NCBI RefSeq assembly: GCF_947493765.1
Contig: NZ_CANLSZ010000001.1
Location: 124,001 to 188,000, forward strand
Direction of reading: 5' to 3'
Length of the DNA: 64,000 nt
Source of the DNA: an uncultured Arthrobacter sp.
Lineage (GTDB): Bacteria; Actinomycetota; Actinomycetes; Actinomycetales; Micrococcaceae
Positions 39,213 through 49,049 of this stretch are shown piece after piece. Within the stretch, counting starts at the first letter, position 1; every line of letters begins with the position of its first letter. The notes beneath the pieces were generated by a model that was given only the letters and a program-made list of their open reading frames with translations, did no database searches and was not told the origin of the DNA. Made by a program: the position numbers and the translations under genes.

Positions 39213-40442
39213 ATGACCACTGACGCGCACCCCACGAGCTCGAGCACCAGGGCGCCCTGGGCCAGGACGGCACTCGGTGCGAACCTGCTGGGCGACGACG
39301 GCCGGCTGGGGCTCACCATCTTCGAGGAGGTCACCGCGCTCGCGCAGCAGCACTCGGCGATCAACCTCGGCCAGGGCTTCCCCGACGAGGACGGACCGCA
39401 GGAGATCCTCGACGCCGCCCGCGCCGCCATCGCGTCCGGTGCCAATCAGTACGCCCCCGGTCAGGGTCTCGCCGTGCTGCGCAACGCCGTCGCCGCCCAC
39501 CAGGCACGCTTCTACGGCCTCGAGGTGGATCCGCAGACCGAAGTGATCGTCACCACCGGCGCCACCGAGGGGATCGCCGCGTCGATCCTCGCCTTTGCAG
39601 GACCGGGCGACGAAGTGCTCACGTTCGAGCCGTTCTACGACTCCTACGGCGCGACCATCGGCCTCTCGGGTGCCACGCACACCACCGCACCTCTCCTGGC
39701 GCCGGGCTTCCAACCGGACGCGGCGAGCCTCGAGGCCGCGTTCTCCGAGCGGACGCGCATCATCGTCGTCAACAATCCGCACAATCCCACGGGCAGCGTC
39801 TTCTCCCGGCAGTCCCTGGAGCTGATCGTCCGCCTCGCGGAGCGGTACGACGCCCTCATCGTCACGGACGAGGTGTACGAGCACCTCGTCTTCGAGGCGA
39901 AGCACATCCCCATCGCCTCGCTCCCCGGCGCGAGAGCGCGGACCCTGAGCATCTCATCGGCCGGCAAGACGTTCTCGATCACGGGCTGGAAGGTGGGCTG
40001 GCTCAGCGGCCCGGCGGACCTCGTGGCGCAGGTCCGCACCGTCAAGACCTTCCTCACGTACACCTCCGGCACCCCGTTCCAGGGCGCCGTCGCGCTCGGC
40101 CTCGGCCTGCCGGACGAGTTCTTCAGCACCGCTGCCGCGACCCTGCGGAAGAAGCGTAATCTGCTCGGTGAGGGCCTGCGCGCCGCCGGCTTCGAGGTGT
40201 TCACCCCGAAGGGCACGTTCTTCGCTCTGGCCGATGCGGCGCCCCTCGGGCTCGACGACGCCACCGACCTCGCGCGGCGGCTTCCCGCCCTGATCGGCAT
40301 CGCGGCCATCCCGGTCGCGGCGTTCTGCCACGACGACGGCGCCCGACGCACCGGCTCCCTGCTCCGGTTCGCGTTCTGCAAGAAGTTCGACGTGATCGAG
40401 GAGGCGGCGCACCGCCTCGCGAGTCTGCGGGACCGCCTGTGA
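39213..40442 (+). CDS. PLP-dependent aminotransferase class I/II
   Basis: NNPHNPTGSVFSR, VTDEVYEHLVF, SSAGKTFSITGWKVGW. Confidence 0.92.
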   Translation: MTTDAHPTSSSTRAPWARTALGANLLGDDGRLGLTIFEEVTALAQQHSAINLGQGFPDEDGPQEILDAARAAIASGANQYAPGQGLAVLRNAVAAHQARFYGLEVDPQTEVIVTTGATEGIAASILAFAGPGDEVLTFEPFYDSYGATIGLSGATHTTAPLLAPGFQPDAASLEAAFSERTRIIVVNNPHNPTGSVFSRQSLELIVRLAERYDALIVTDEVYEHLVFEAKHIPIASLPGARARTLSISSAGKTFSITGWKVGWLSGPADLVAQVRTVKTFLTYTSGTPFQGAVALGLGLPDEFFSTAAATLRKKRNLLGEGLRAAGFEVFTPKGTFFALADAAPLGLDDATDLARRLPALIGIAAIPVAAFCHDDGARRTGSLLRFAFCKKFDVIEEAAHRLASLRDRL

Positions 40443-41257
40443 GTACGCCCCCGCGGCCCGAGCACGACGGGCCGTTCGAGGTCCCCACCCGATGGCTCCC
40501 CGCGACCGGTGCGTATGCGGAGCTCGACGAGGACGCGTTCATCGACGGGGCCCTGATCCTGAGCATCGGCGGCGCACAGCAGTCCCACGTCGACGTGCTG
40601 CATCCGGAGCGGATCTTCTACGAGTACCTGCAGCGGATCGCCCACGTGATCGATCTGCTCGGACCCGCCGGGGCCCCCTTGCGTGTACTGCATCTGGGTG
40701 CCGGGGCACTGACCCTCGTGCGCTACGTCCAGGCGACCCGTCCGGGGTCCCGGCAGACGGCGGTCGATGTCGATGCCGAGCTGCTCGACTTCGTGCTCGA
40801 CGCCGTGCCGCTGCCCCACGGCACGGCCTGCGAGATCGTTGCCGGAGACGCGGCCGACGTCGTCCTCGAGGAGGCGGACGGAGCGTTCGACGTCGTCGTG
40901 CTCGACATCTTCGCCGGAGCCGACGCACCGGCGCATCTCACGTCGCCCGATTTCGCCGGGCACCTCCTGCGGATCTGCGCGGAGGACGGCGTGGTCCTCG
41001 TGAATGTGGGCGACGACCCGCCGCTGGACTTCGCCCGCGCACAGGCCCGCCAGCTCTCGTCCCTGGCACCGGCGACCGCCGTCCTCACGGAGGCCGCGAT
41101 GGTGGACGGCGGGCAGGCCGGGAACGTCATCGTCGCCGCGCGGCGGAGCCCCTGGCCGGATACCTGGACGACGGCGTTGCTCGCCGCCGGTCCCCACCCG
41201 GCCGCGGTGCTGGTGGGCTTGGAGCTCGCCGCCTTCGAGGACGCAGCACTACGGTGA
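40439..41257 (+). CDS. Spermidine synthase-like methyltransferase-fold protein
   Basis: RVLHLGAGALTLVRYVQATRPGSRQTAVDVDAEL...DVVVLDIFAGADAPAHLTSPDF. Confidence 0.8.
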   Translation: MSTPPRPEHDGPFEVPTRWLPATGAYAELDEDAFIDGALILSIGGAQQSHVDVLHPERIFYEYLQRIAHVIDLLGPAGAPLRVLHLGAGALTLVRYVQATRPGSRQTAVDVDAELLDFVLDAVPLPHGTACEIVAGDAADVVLEEADGAFDVVVLDIFAGADAPAHLTSPDFAGHLLRICAEDGVVLVNVGDDPPLDFARAQARQLSSLAPATAVLTEAAMVDGGQAGNVIVAARRSPWPDTWTTALLAAGPHPAAVLVGLELAAFEDAALR

Positions 41258-41375
41258 ATCCTTCCTGGCGCCACGGCACCGGTGGGCGCGGAACGCGACC
41301 CGATGGCCCTAGGCTTGGGAGTGGGTCCGGTGTATATCGATCACCCCGCGTGACGACGACGGAAAGGAGCAGGCC

Positions 41376-41981
41376 GTGGTAGGTAAGCGCTACCTCCGCT
41401 CCCTCCTGCTCGTCGCCGTGATCCTCTCGGTCTCCTCCGCCTCGCATGTCCTCGCCTCCGGCCACCTGCCGGCGCCGGCGGTGATCCTGCTGTTCGGGGT
41501 CCTCCTCCTGCTGCCGACCATGCTGCTGACCCGGCGCACCGTCTCGTTCCGGGCCGCCGTCCTCACCATGGGTACCGGCCAGGTCCTGCTGCACCACCTG
41601 TTCGCGCTGACGGCCCTTCCGTCCGCATGCCAAAGCTCGGTCGCCGCACCCGGCCACCACGCGGCCTTCGAGCTCGCCTGCGCCCCGTCCGCCGAAAACC
41701 CGCTCGGCGGCGCCGAAGGCAGCCCAGTGATGCTCCTGCTGCACGGACTCGCCACCGTGATCCTGGCTTTCGCCGTCTCACGGAGCGACAAGGCGCTGGC
41801 GCTGCTCGCCGCCTGGATCCGCCCGCTCCTGACGCTTCCCCTCCACGTGCCGTTCGCCCCGGTCCGGCGCGAGCCGCTCCTCCGGAACGTGGCGTCCCCG
41901 GTCACCCCGCTGTCCGTGCACTCCGCCGTGCCGACCCTGCGTGGTCCGCCGCGCTTCCAGGAAGCCCTTGGCCTGATCTGA
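41376..41981 (+). CDS. Predicted membrane protein upstream of a YcnI-like gene
   Basis: Several hydrophobic segments; no recognised catalytic motif. Confidence 0.65.
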   Translation: MVGKRYLRSLLLVAVILSVSSASHVLASGHLPAPAVILLFGVLLLLPTMLLTRRTVSFRAAVLTMGTGQVLLHHLFALTALPSACQSSVAAPGHHAAFELACAPSAENPLGGAEGSPVMLLLHGLATVILAFAVSRSDKALALLAAWIRPLLTLPLHVPFAPVRREPLLRNVASPVTPLSVHSAVPTLRGPPRFQEALGLI

Positions 41982-42093
41982 TCCCGGAGAACGGGGCAGG
42001 CGGGCTCCAGACCGCAGCATGACCCACCCCCTTCCCCCGGCGCTCCACGCCATGCCTCGATGCAGGCGTGAGCGCACCCTGAAAGGTACTTCC

Positions 42094-42873
42094 ATGACCT
42101 CCTCCACACCCCGGCGCGCCCGCACCACCGGCGCCGTCGTCCTCACCACCGCGACCCTGATGGCCTTCGGTCTCGGCGCCGCCAACGCCCACGTGAGCGT
42201 TGCACCGACATCGACCACCGAGAACGGCTACGCGCAGCTCACGTTCAGCGTCCCCAACGAATCGGACACCGCCAGCACCACCACCCTGGAGGTGCAGCTG
42301 CCCACCGAACAGCCCTTCACCTCCGTCCGCGTGAAGCCGATCGAGGGCTGGGACGCCGAGGTGGTCACCGGCGAGCTGCCGGAACCGGTCACGACGGCGG
42401 ACGGCGCAACACTCACCGAGGCTCCCCTGTCCGTCCGCTGGACGGCCGAGGAGGGCTCGGAGATCGCCCCGCAGCAGTACCAGACCTTCTCCATCTCCGT
42501 GGGCCAGCTGCCCGAGGCAGGTACCACGGTGATGTTGCCTGCCACCCAGTCCTACACGGACGGCGAGGTGGTCGAGTGGGACGACGAGACCGTCGAGGGC
42601 GAGGCGGAGCCCGACAAGCCGGCGCCGTCGTTCGTCACCACCGCAGCGGCCGAGGGCGAGGACTCCCACGGCGGAGCAGCTCCCGAGGCGACCGGGGAGG
42701 CGGCTGAGACCGCCGAGGCCACGGCACCGGCCGAGGCCGCCGACACGGAGCAGACAGCGTCCACCAGCGACGACGATTCCGCGTCCGCCGTGGGCTGGAT
42801 CGGTCTGGTGGCCGGCCTGCTCGGACTCGTCGCCGGCGTCGTCGCCCTGCTCCGCACGCGCCGCACCGCGTAA
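42094..42873 (+). CDS. YcnI-family (DUF1775) copper-homeostasis protein, exported, C-terminal membrane anchor
   Basis: AHVSVAPTSTTENGYAQLTFSVPNESDTASTTTLEVQLP; C-terminal TM then RTRR. Confidence 0.87.
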   Translation: MTSSTPRRARTTGAVVLTTATLMAFGLGAANAHVSVAPTSTTENGYAQLTFSVPNESDTASTTTLEVQLPTEQPFTSVRVKPIEGWDAEVVTGELPEPVTTADGATLTEAPLSVRWTAEEGSEIAPQQYQTFSISVGQLPEAGTTVMLPATQSYTDGEVVEWDDETVEGEAEPDKPAPSFVTTAAAEGEDSHGGAAPEATGEAAETAEATAPAEAADTEQTASTSDDDSASAVGWIGLVAGLLGLVAGVVALLRTRRTA

Positions 42874-42896
42874 CCCGGGTCCACAGCACGGAAGAA

Positions 42897-42936
42897 CGGA
42901 GGGAGCGGTGCCGGTCAGCCGGCACCGCTCCCTCCG
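42897..42936. terminator. Terminator-type hairpin between convergent ycnI-like and rsmD genes
   Basis: CGGAGGGAGCGGTGCCGG-TCAG-CCGGCACCGCTCCCTCCG, 18-bp perfect stem. Confidence 0.78.
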
Positions 42937-43016
42937 TGTGATCGGCGACGGATGGTGCCTGATAGCCCACGGCTGCCGCACGGCGACGCCGGACCGAGCA
43001 TTACGGCACGGGACCG

Positions 43017-43589
43017 TCAGCCTGCCGCAGGCTCCAGGAACCAGAGCCGCGTCTCCCCGTACTTCCTGTCGGAGAAGCGTTCCAGCCCCTCCGGCCACTG
43101 CGGTTCCGGCGAGCGCGTGGAGCGCTCCACCACGACGACGGCGCCCTCGGAGAGTCTGCCCCGGAGAGCGGTGAGGACACTGGTCACCTCGTGCCCGTCC
43201 ACGGTGTACGGGGGGTCCATGAGGACGAGGTCCCAGGTGAGCTCCGGCGCCACCCGCGCCAGATAGGTCTCCACCTTCGAGCGGTGCACGCGGGCCGCAG
43301 TCCACCCCAGCACCCGGTTCACCAGGTCCGCGTTGCGCTGCGCCACGGCCGCCGCGCGGTCCGCGGACTCCACGAGGTCCACCGTCGCGGCCCCGCGGCT
43401 CACGCTCTCGATGCCGAGCGCGCCGGATCCGGCGTAGAGATCGAGCACATGGGCTCCGTGCAGGATGCCGTAGGACTCGAGGCGGGAGAACAGTGCCTCC
43501 TTGACGCGGTCCGTGGTGGGACGCGTCGCCGTCCCGTCGACGCCTGCGAGGGTGGAGCCTCCCGCGGCTCCGGCGATGATGCGCGTCAT
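43017..43589 (-). CDS. rsmD: 16S rRNA (guanine966-N2)-methyltransferase
   Basis: MTRIIAGAAGGSTL..., VLDLYAGSGALGIESVSRGA, LVLMDPPY. Confidence 0.95.
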   Translation of the reverse strand: MTRIIAGAAGGSTLAGVDGTATRPTTDRVKEALFSRLESYGILHGAHVLDLYAGSGALGIESVSRGAATVDLVESADRAAAVAQRNADLVNRVLGWTAARVHRSKVETYLARVAPELTWDLVLMDPPYTVDGHEVTSVLTALRGRLSEGAVVVVERSTRSPEPQWPEGLERFSDRKYGETRLWFLEPAAG

Positions 43590-43598
43590 GCTTCGACT

Positions 43599-44690
43599 CT
43601 AGCGTCCACTCCCGGCCGTGCTCCGACCGGACTCCTGCTCTTCCCGCCGGGTCGGATAGACGGTCACGTCGCCGTGCCGGATGCGGAGGTCGACGGCGAG
43701 TCCGGGAACCAGTCCGTGGGCGACGGCGTCTGCCGGTGCGACGTCGGCGGCCAGGCCTGCCGCGTGGATCCGTACCAGGTCTCCGCGGTGCTCGACGTCG
43801 TCGATCTCCGCGCTCACGACTGCCGCATCGGCGCCGGGGTGGCCCGAGAGCGAGACGCCGATCGCCGCCGGCCGCACGGCGAGGACCAGGGCGGTTCCCT
43901 CCGGAAGGCGATCAGCGAGTGGTACCTCGATCCCGTTCCCTCCGGCGAACCCCGTGCGCGTCCGCCGACCCTGCACCAGATTGAGACCGGCCAGCCGCGC
44001 CCCGAAGGCCGTGACGGGTCGGGTGAGCACCTCGGCCGTGGGGCCGGACTCCACGATCCTTCCGCCCTCCAGGACCAGGACCCGGTCCGCGAGGAGGAAG
44101 GCGTCGAGCGGATCGTGCGTGACGATCACGGCGGTGCGCTCCTGCAGTACCTCCCGCAGCAGCAGCCGCATGGCCGGGGTGACGCTCACGTCGAGGGCTG
44201 CGAGTGGTTCGTCGAGCAGGAGCAGCGACGGCTCCACCGCGAGTGCGCGTGCCAGGGCGACGCGCTGCGCCTGCCCGCCGGAGAGCTGGTGCGGGCGGCG
44301 GTGGGCAAGTTCCGCGACCCCTACGCGCTCGAGCCACTTGTGAGCCGCGGCCCGCGCCGCCGTCCGGGGTACCCCCCGGCTCCTCGGTCCGAACGCCACG
44401 TTCTCGAGCGCCGACAGGTGCGGGAACAGGAGGGCGTCCTGCGCCAGGAGGGAGATCCCGCGCTCCCGCGGCTCGGTCAGCGTCCGGCCGGACCCGCCGA
44501 CGTCGAACAGGACGGCGCCGTCGAGCTCCGCGCAACCGGTGGTCGGGGTCAGCAGACCGGCGAGCAGCGACAGCACGGTTGACTTGCCGGCTCCATTGGG
44601 TCCGAGGACGGCGAGGGTCTCCCCCGTGCGCATCTCGAAACTCACGTCGAGGTTCCGCTCCGCGAACGTCGCGGCGAAGCTCAGCCCCAT
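43599..44690 (-). CDS. modC: Molybdate ABC transporter ATP-binding protein
   Basis: LGPNGAGKSTVLSLLAG, LSGGQAQRVALARALA, LLLDEPLAALD; adjacent modB/modA. Confidence 0.92.
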   Translation of the reverse strand: MGLSFAATFAERNLDVSFEMRTGETLAVLGPNGAGKSTVLSLLAGLLTPTTGCAELDGAVLFDVGGSGRTLTEPRERGISLLAQDALLFPHLSALENVAFGPRSRGVPRTAARAAAHKWLERVGVAELAHRRPHQLSGGQAQRVALARALAVEPSLLLLDEPLAALDVSVTPAMRLLLREVLQERTAVIVTHDPLDAFLLADRVLVLEGGRIVESGPTAEVLTRPVTAFGARLAGLNLVQGRRTRTGFAGGNGIEVPLADRLPEGTALVLAVRPAAIGVSLSGHPGADAAVVSAEIDDVEHRGDLVRIHAAGLAADVAPADAVAHGLVPGLAVDLRIRHGDVTVYPTRREEQESGRSTAGSGR

Positions 44691-45532
44691 CAGGGGGCAC
44701 CTGCGGCTCGCCGGACCGCTGGTGCCGGCGGGCGTGCCGTGGCGGGGCCCCCGAGCGGCCGCACCCGGTGGGCTGCGCCGACCACGAGGATGGCGACGAC
44801 CACGAGGATGAGGGACAGGGCGACGGCGGCGTCGGGATCGGTCTCACGCTGCAGGTAGATCTCGAGCGGGAGGGTGCGGGTGGTCCCCTCGAGGCTCCCG
44901 GCGAAGGTCAGCGTGGCGCCGAACTCCCCGAGCGCCCGGGCGAAGGAGAGGACGGCTCCGGAGACCAGGGCCGGCAGGACGAGCGGCAGGGTGACCCGGC
45001 GCAGCACCGTCCAGCGGCTTGCGCCGAGTGTGGCCCCGACGGCCTCGTAGCGTGTGCCGACCGTCCGCAGTGCTCCCTCGAGGCTGAGCACCAGGAAGGG
45101 CAGGGCCACAAATGCCTGCGACAGCACCACGGCCGTGGTGGAGAAGGCGATGTCGACCCCGAGCGTCTCCAGCGTCCCACCGAGCAGGCCGCGCCGCCCG
45201 AAGGTGTAGAGGAGGGCGATACCGCCCACCACCGGCGGAAGGACCAGGGGCAGGAGGACCAGGGAGCGCAGGATGCGCTGGCCCCGGAAGCTCGTGCGGG
45301 CGAGGACCAGGGCCATCGGGACGCCGAAGACCACGCAGAGCGCGGTCGCCGCGAGCGAGGTACGCAGACTGAGCAGCAGGGCGGCCCGGGCGCTCTCGGA
45401 GGTCACCAGGGGGACGAAGTGCGGCCAGTCGACGCGCAGGGCCATCGCCACGAGCGGAAGCACCACGAACAGGGCTCCCACCGCGGCCAGCACCAGGACC
45501 CAGCGGGGCAGCCGGACCGCGGTCAGCTCCAT
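44690..45532 (-). CDS. modB: Molybdate ABC transporter permease
   Basis: [31 protein letters not shown] (EAA loop of ModB). Confidence 0.93.
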   Translation of the reverse strand: MELTAVRLPRWVLVLAAVGALFVVLPLVAMALRVDWPHFVPLVTSESARAALLLSLRTSLAATALCVVFGVPMALVLARTSFRGQRILRSLVLLPLVLPPVVGGIALLYTFGRRGLLGGTLETLGVDIAFSTTAVVLSQAFVALPFLVLSLEGALRTVGTRYEAVGATLGASRWTVLRRVTLPLVLPALVSGAVLSFARALGEFGATLTFAGSLEGTTRTLPLEIYLQRETDPDAAVALSLILVVVAILVVGAAHRVRPLGGPATARPPAPAVRRAAGAP

Positions 45533-45565
45533 CGCGCGGACCAGCTCAGGAGACCGCGACCGGGC

Positions 45566-46372
45566 TCAGGGCGCACCGAAGCCTGCTGCCTCCAGCACGG
45601 CGCGGCCGTCGTCGCCCACCACGAAGTCGACGAAGTCGCGAGCCGCCCCGGACTCCTGTGAGCCGGTCAGCGCTGCGATGGGGTACGAGTTCACGACGTC
45701 GGCCGCCTCCGGTAGCGCGATCCCCAGCACGGCTTCACCGGCGGCCCGCACATCGGTGACGTAGACGAGCCCCGCGTCGGCCTCGCCCGAGGAGACCTTC
45801 CCCAGGACGTCCGTCACGGAGGACTCCTCGCTCACCGGGGTCAGCTCGACGTCGGTGGCCTCCTCGACGCGCGCCGCCGCGGCCCCGCAGGGCACCTGCA
45901 CGGCGCACACCACCGTCTTCACGCCGGGCCGCGCGGCGTCGTCGAGCGAGGCGATGCCGGCCGGGTTGTCCGGTGGGACGGCGAGCTGCAGGGTGTTCGT
46001 CGCGAAGGTGATCGGCTCGCCGTCGAGCAGCTCCGCGCGTCGCACGCTCTCCATGGTGGACTCGTCGGCGGAGGCGAAGACATCGGCGGGGGCGCCCTCC
46101 ACGAGCTGCGTGGCGAGGTCCGAGGAGCCGGCGAAGTTCAGGGTCACCTCCGCACCCGGGTGGGCGTCCTCGAACTGCTCCGCCAGCGCCGTGAAGGGTT
46201 CCTTGAGCGACGCCGCGGCGAAGACGGTGATGCTCCCCCCATCCGAGTCGCCGGTGGCGTCGTCGCCCGGAGCCCCGTCCGCGCCGCAGGCCGAGACGCC
46301 CAGGACCACGAGCACGGCGGCCGGCAGGAGCAGGAGCCGCCGCCCCCGCGTGAGGAGACGCATCCGGATCAT
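45566..46372 (-). CDS. modA: Molybdate ABC transporter substrate-binding lipoprotein
   Basis: VLGVSACGADG lipobox; SITVFAAASLKEPFTALAEQFEDAHPGAEVTLNFAGSSDLATQL. Confidence 0.94.
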   Translation of the reverse strand: MIRMRLLTRGRRLLLLPAAVLVVLGVSACGADGAPGDDATGDSDGGSITVFAAASLKEPFTALAEQFEDAHPGAEVTLNFAGSSDLATQLVEGAPADVFASADESTMESVRRAELLDGEPITFATNTLQLAVPPDNPAGIASLDDAARPGVKTVVCAVQVPCGAAAARVEEATDVELTPVSEESSVTDVLGKVSSGEADAGLVYVTDVRAAGEAVLGIALPEAADVVNSYPIAALTGSQESGAARDFVDFVVGDDGRAVLEAAGFGAP

Positions 46373-46374
46373 GA

Positions 46375-46779
46375 TCAGTTCTTCTCCTCGGGGGTCTCGA
46401 TGATGACGGTGGTCGCCTTCACCACGGCGATCGCGATGGACCCCGGCACCAGGCCGAGCTCGCGCACCGCTTCGCTGCTCATCAGGGACACCACGCGGTG
46501 CGGGCCGCACTGGAGTTCCACCTGAGCCATGACCGTGTCCGCCACGACATCCGTGACGATCCCGACGAACCTGTTGCGGGCGGACCGGCCGATCTGCGAG
46601 GGGTCCCCCGGCAGGACGGCGTTCTTCCGGGCCAGACCGGCGAGGTCGAGGGTGTCGACGGTGGTCCTCCCGGAGGCGTCCTTCGTTCCCGCGAGCGCAC
46701 CGGCGTCGATCCAGCGGCGGACGGTGTCGTCACTGACGCTCAGGTAGCGCGCCGCGTCGGATATCCGTATCTGCGTCAT
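46375..46779 (-). CDS. Helix-turn-helix/Mop (TOBE) molybdate-binding regulator
   Basis: ISDAARYLSVSDDTVRRWIDAGAL, then SARNRFVGIVTDVVADTVMAQVELQCGPHRVVSLMSSEAVRELGL. Confidence 0.88.
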   Translation of the reverse strand: MTQIRISDAARYLSVSDDTVRRWIDAGALAGTKDASGRTTVDTLDLAGLARKNAVLPGDPSQIGRSARNRFVGIVTDVVADTVMAQVELQCGPHRVVSLMSSEAVRELGLVPGSIAIAVVKATTVIIETPEEKN

Positions 46780-46820
46780 GGGGGAAACGATACAACCTCA
46801 TCTGCGGAATACAGCGCGGG

Positions 46821-49049
46821 TCATCCGCGTTCGAGGAACGCTTCCTTCTCCGGATTCAGATACAGCTCGATCGCCAGCGCCAGCCCGGGATAGTCGTGCA
46901 GTTCCGGATCGGCGAGGACGATCTCCTGCGCATCCGTGCGGGCCTTCTCGATGACGGCGCCGTGCTGGGAGATCTTCAGGAAGCGCAATGCGGAGCGACC
47001 GCCAGACTGCGAGGCACCCAGGATGTCTCCCTCGCGGCGGAGCTCCAGGTCCTTCTGGGAGAGTTCGAAGCCGTCCGTCGTCGCGGCGACGGCGGCCAGG
47101 CGTTCCCGGCTCGGATGCCCGGGCTCGAGCTTCGTCACCAGGAGGCAGGTCCCGGCGTGCCCGCCCCTGCCGATCCTCCCCCGCAGCTGGTGGAGCTGGG
47201 AGATCCCGAACCGGTCGGCGTCCATGATGACCATGAGCGTCGCGTTCGGAACATCGACGCCCACCTCGATCACCGTGGTCGCGACCAGCAGCTGCACGTT
47301 GCCCTCGGCGAACCGCGTCATGACGTCCGCCTTCTCCTGCGGGTCCAGTCGTCCGTGCAGCATCGCGCTCGTCACGCCCTGGAGCTGCGGCACTCCGGCG
47401 AGGGACTCGAGGAGCCCCACCACACCGGTGAGTTCCTGCCGTGCCTCGGCCTTCGGATCCGGCGGAGGCTCACCGTAGAGGACTCCCGGGGCGTCGTCGT
47501 CGTTCCTCACGTCGTCGCCGATCTTGGGGCACACCACGTACACCTGGCGTCCGGCGTCGATCTCCTCTCGGGCGCGGGACCAGATGCGGTCGATCCACGC
47601 GGGGTGCTCGGTCAGGCCCACCTCGTGGGTGGTGATGGGCGCGCGGCCCGCGGGCAGCTCGGACAGCGTGGAGGTCTCGAGGTCGCCGAAGACGGTCATG
47701 GCCACGGTGCGCGGGATCGGCGTCGCCGTCATGACCAGCACGTGGGGCGAGGTGCGCGCCTTGGTCCGCAGCGAGTCCCGCTGCTCCACGCCGAAGCGGT
47801 GCTGCTCGTCCACCACGATCAGTCCGAGGTCGAAGAACTGCACGTTGTCGGAGAGCAGGGCGTGCGTGCCGATCACGATCCCCGCCTCGCCCGACGCCGC
47901 GTCGAGAAGCGACCTCTTCCGCTGCGCGGTGGTCATGGATCCGGTGAGCAGGACCACCCGCGTGCCGTCCGTGGACCCGCCGAGCATGCCGGCCTCGGCG
48001 AGGGGCCCGAGGGTGGTGGTGATGGACCGCAGGTGCTGGGCGGCGAGCACCTCGGTGGGGGCCAACAGCGCCGCCTGGCCCCCGGCGTCGATCACCTGCA
48101 GCATGGCGCGCAGGGCCACGAGGGTCTTGCCCGAGCCCACCTCGCCCTGCAGCAACCGGTTCATCGGGTGATCCTGGGCCAGGTCCTCGCCGAGCTGCTG
48201 CCCCACCTCGCGCTGCCCCTGCGTGAGGGTGAAGGGCAGGCGGGTGTCGAACTGGTCCAGCAGGCCCCCCGGGCGCGGGATGCGTGCCGTGGCCTCCTCG
48301 CGCGCGGTGAGTGCCCGGCGTCGGGCCAGGGCCGACTGCAGCACGAGGGCCTCCTGGTAGCGGAAGCGGTGCTGGGCGCGGTAGGCGTCCTCGACCTCGC
48401 GGGGACGGTGGATCAGCTCGTAGGCGTTCGCGAGGCTCATCAGCTTGTCGCGGCGTGCCACCGGGGCCGGCACGGGATCGTCGAGCTCGGAGAGTCGCAG
48501 GGTGTCGAGGATGGTTCCGACGGCGACGGCGATGCGCTCCGTGCCCAGTTTGTCGACCGCGGGGTAGACGGGGATGGGGCGGTTCACGCGCTCCGGATCG
48601 TCGTCGTCGTCGAGCAGGGCGTACCGGGGGTTGGTGAGCGAGAGCTTGCCGCGATAGACCGTCACCTTGCCGGAGAACATGGCCCGCACACCGGGGCGCA
48701 ACTCGCGCTCGGCACCGTAGCCGTTGAAGAAGGTCAGATTCATACCACCGAGCCCCCCGTCGGCGTCGTCGGTGATGACCACTTCCAGCAGCATGCCCTT
48801 GCGCGTGTGCATCCTGCGGGAGTTGGAGGACTGGACGCGCGCGATCAGGGTGACGTCCTCGTCAACCGGGACCTCGTCGATCGGGGTGAGCTCGCCGCGC
48901 CGGAGATAGGTGCGGGGGAAGTGGTTCAGAAGCTGGCCCACGGTGTGGATGTCGAAGTGCTTGGCGAACAGCTTGGCCACCGGACCGAGATGGCGGTCGA
49001 GCGATGCATCGAGGTCCGAGACGGCGGACCGCGTGGTGTCAGGTGTCAC
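46821..49049 (-). CDS. recG: ATP-dependent DNA helicase RecG
   Basis: LLQGEVGSGKTLVALRAML, VVDEQHRFGVEQR, LRGRIGRGGHAGTCLLV. Confidence 0.96.
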   Translation of the reverse strand: MTPDTTRSAVSDLDASLDRHLGPVAKLFAKHFDIHTVGQLLNHFPRTYLRRGELTPIDEVPVDEDVTLIARVQSSNSRRMHTRKGMLLEVVITDDADGGLGGMNLTFFNGYGAERELRPGVRAMFSGKVTVYRGKLSLTNPRYALLDDDDDPERVNRPIPVYPAVDKLGTERIAVAVGTILDTLRLSELDDPVPAPVARRDKLMSLANAYELIHRPREVEDAYRAQHRFRYQEALVLQSALARRRALTAREEATARIPRPGGLLDQFDTRLPFTLTQGQREVGQQLGEDLAQDHPMNRLLQGEVGSGKTLVALRAMLQVIDAGGQAALLAPTEVLAAQHLRSITTTLGPLAEAGMLGGSTDGTRVVLLTGSMTTAQRKRSLLDAASGEAGIVIGTHALLSDNVQFFDLGLIVVDEQHRFGVEQRDSLRTKARTSPHVLVMTATPIPRTVAMTVFGDLETSTLSELPAGRAPITTHEVGLTEHPAWIDRIWSRAREEIDAGRQVYVVCPKIGDDVRNDDDAPGVLYGEPPPDPKAEARQELTGVVGLLESLAGVPQLQGVTSAMLHGRLDPQEKADVMTRFAEGNVQLLVATTVIEVGVDVPNATLMVIMDADRFGISQLHQLRGRIGRGGHAGTCLLVTKLEPGHPSRERLAAVAATTDGFELSQKDLELRREGDILGASQSGGRSALRFLKISQHGAVIEKARTDAQEIVLADPELHDYPGLALAIELYLNPEKEAFLERG

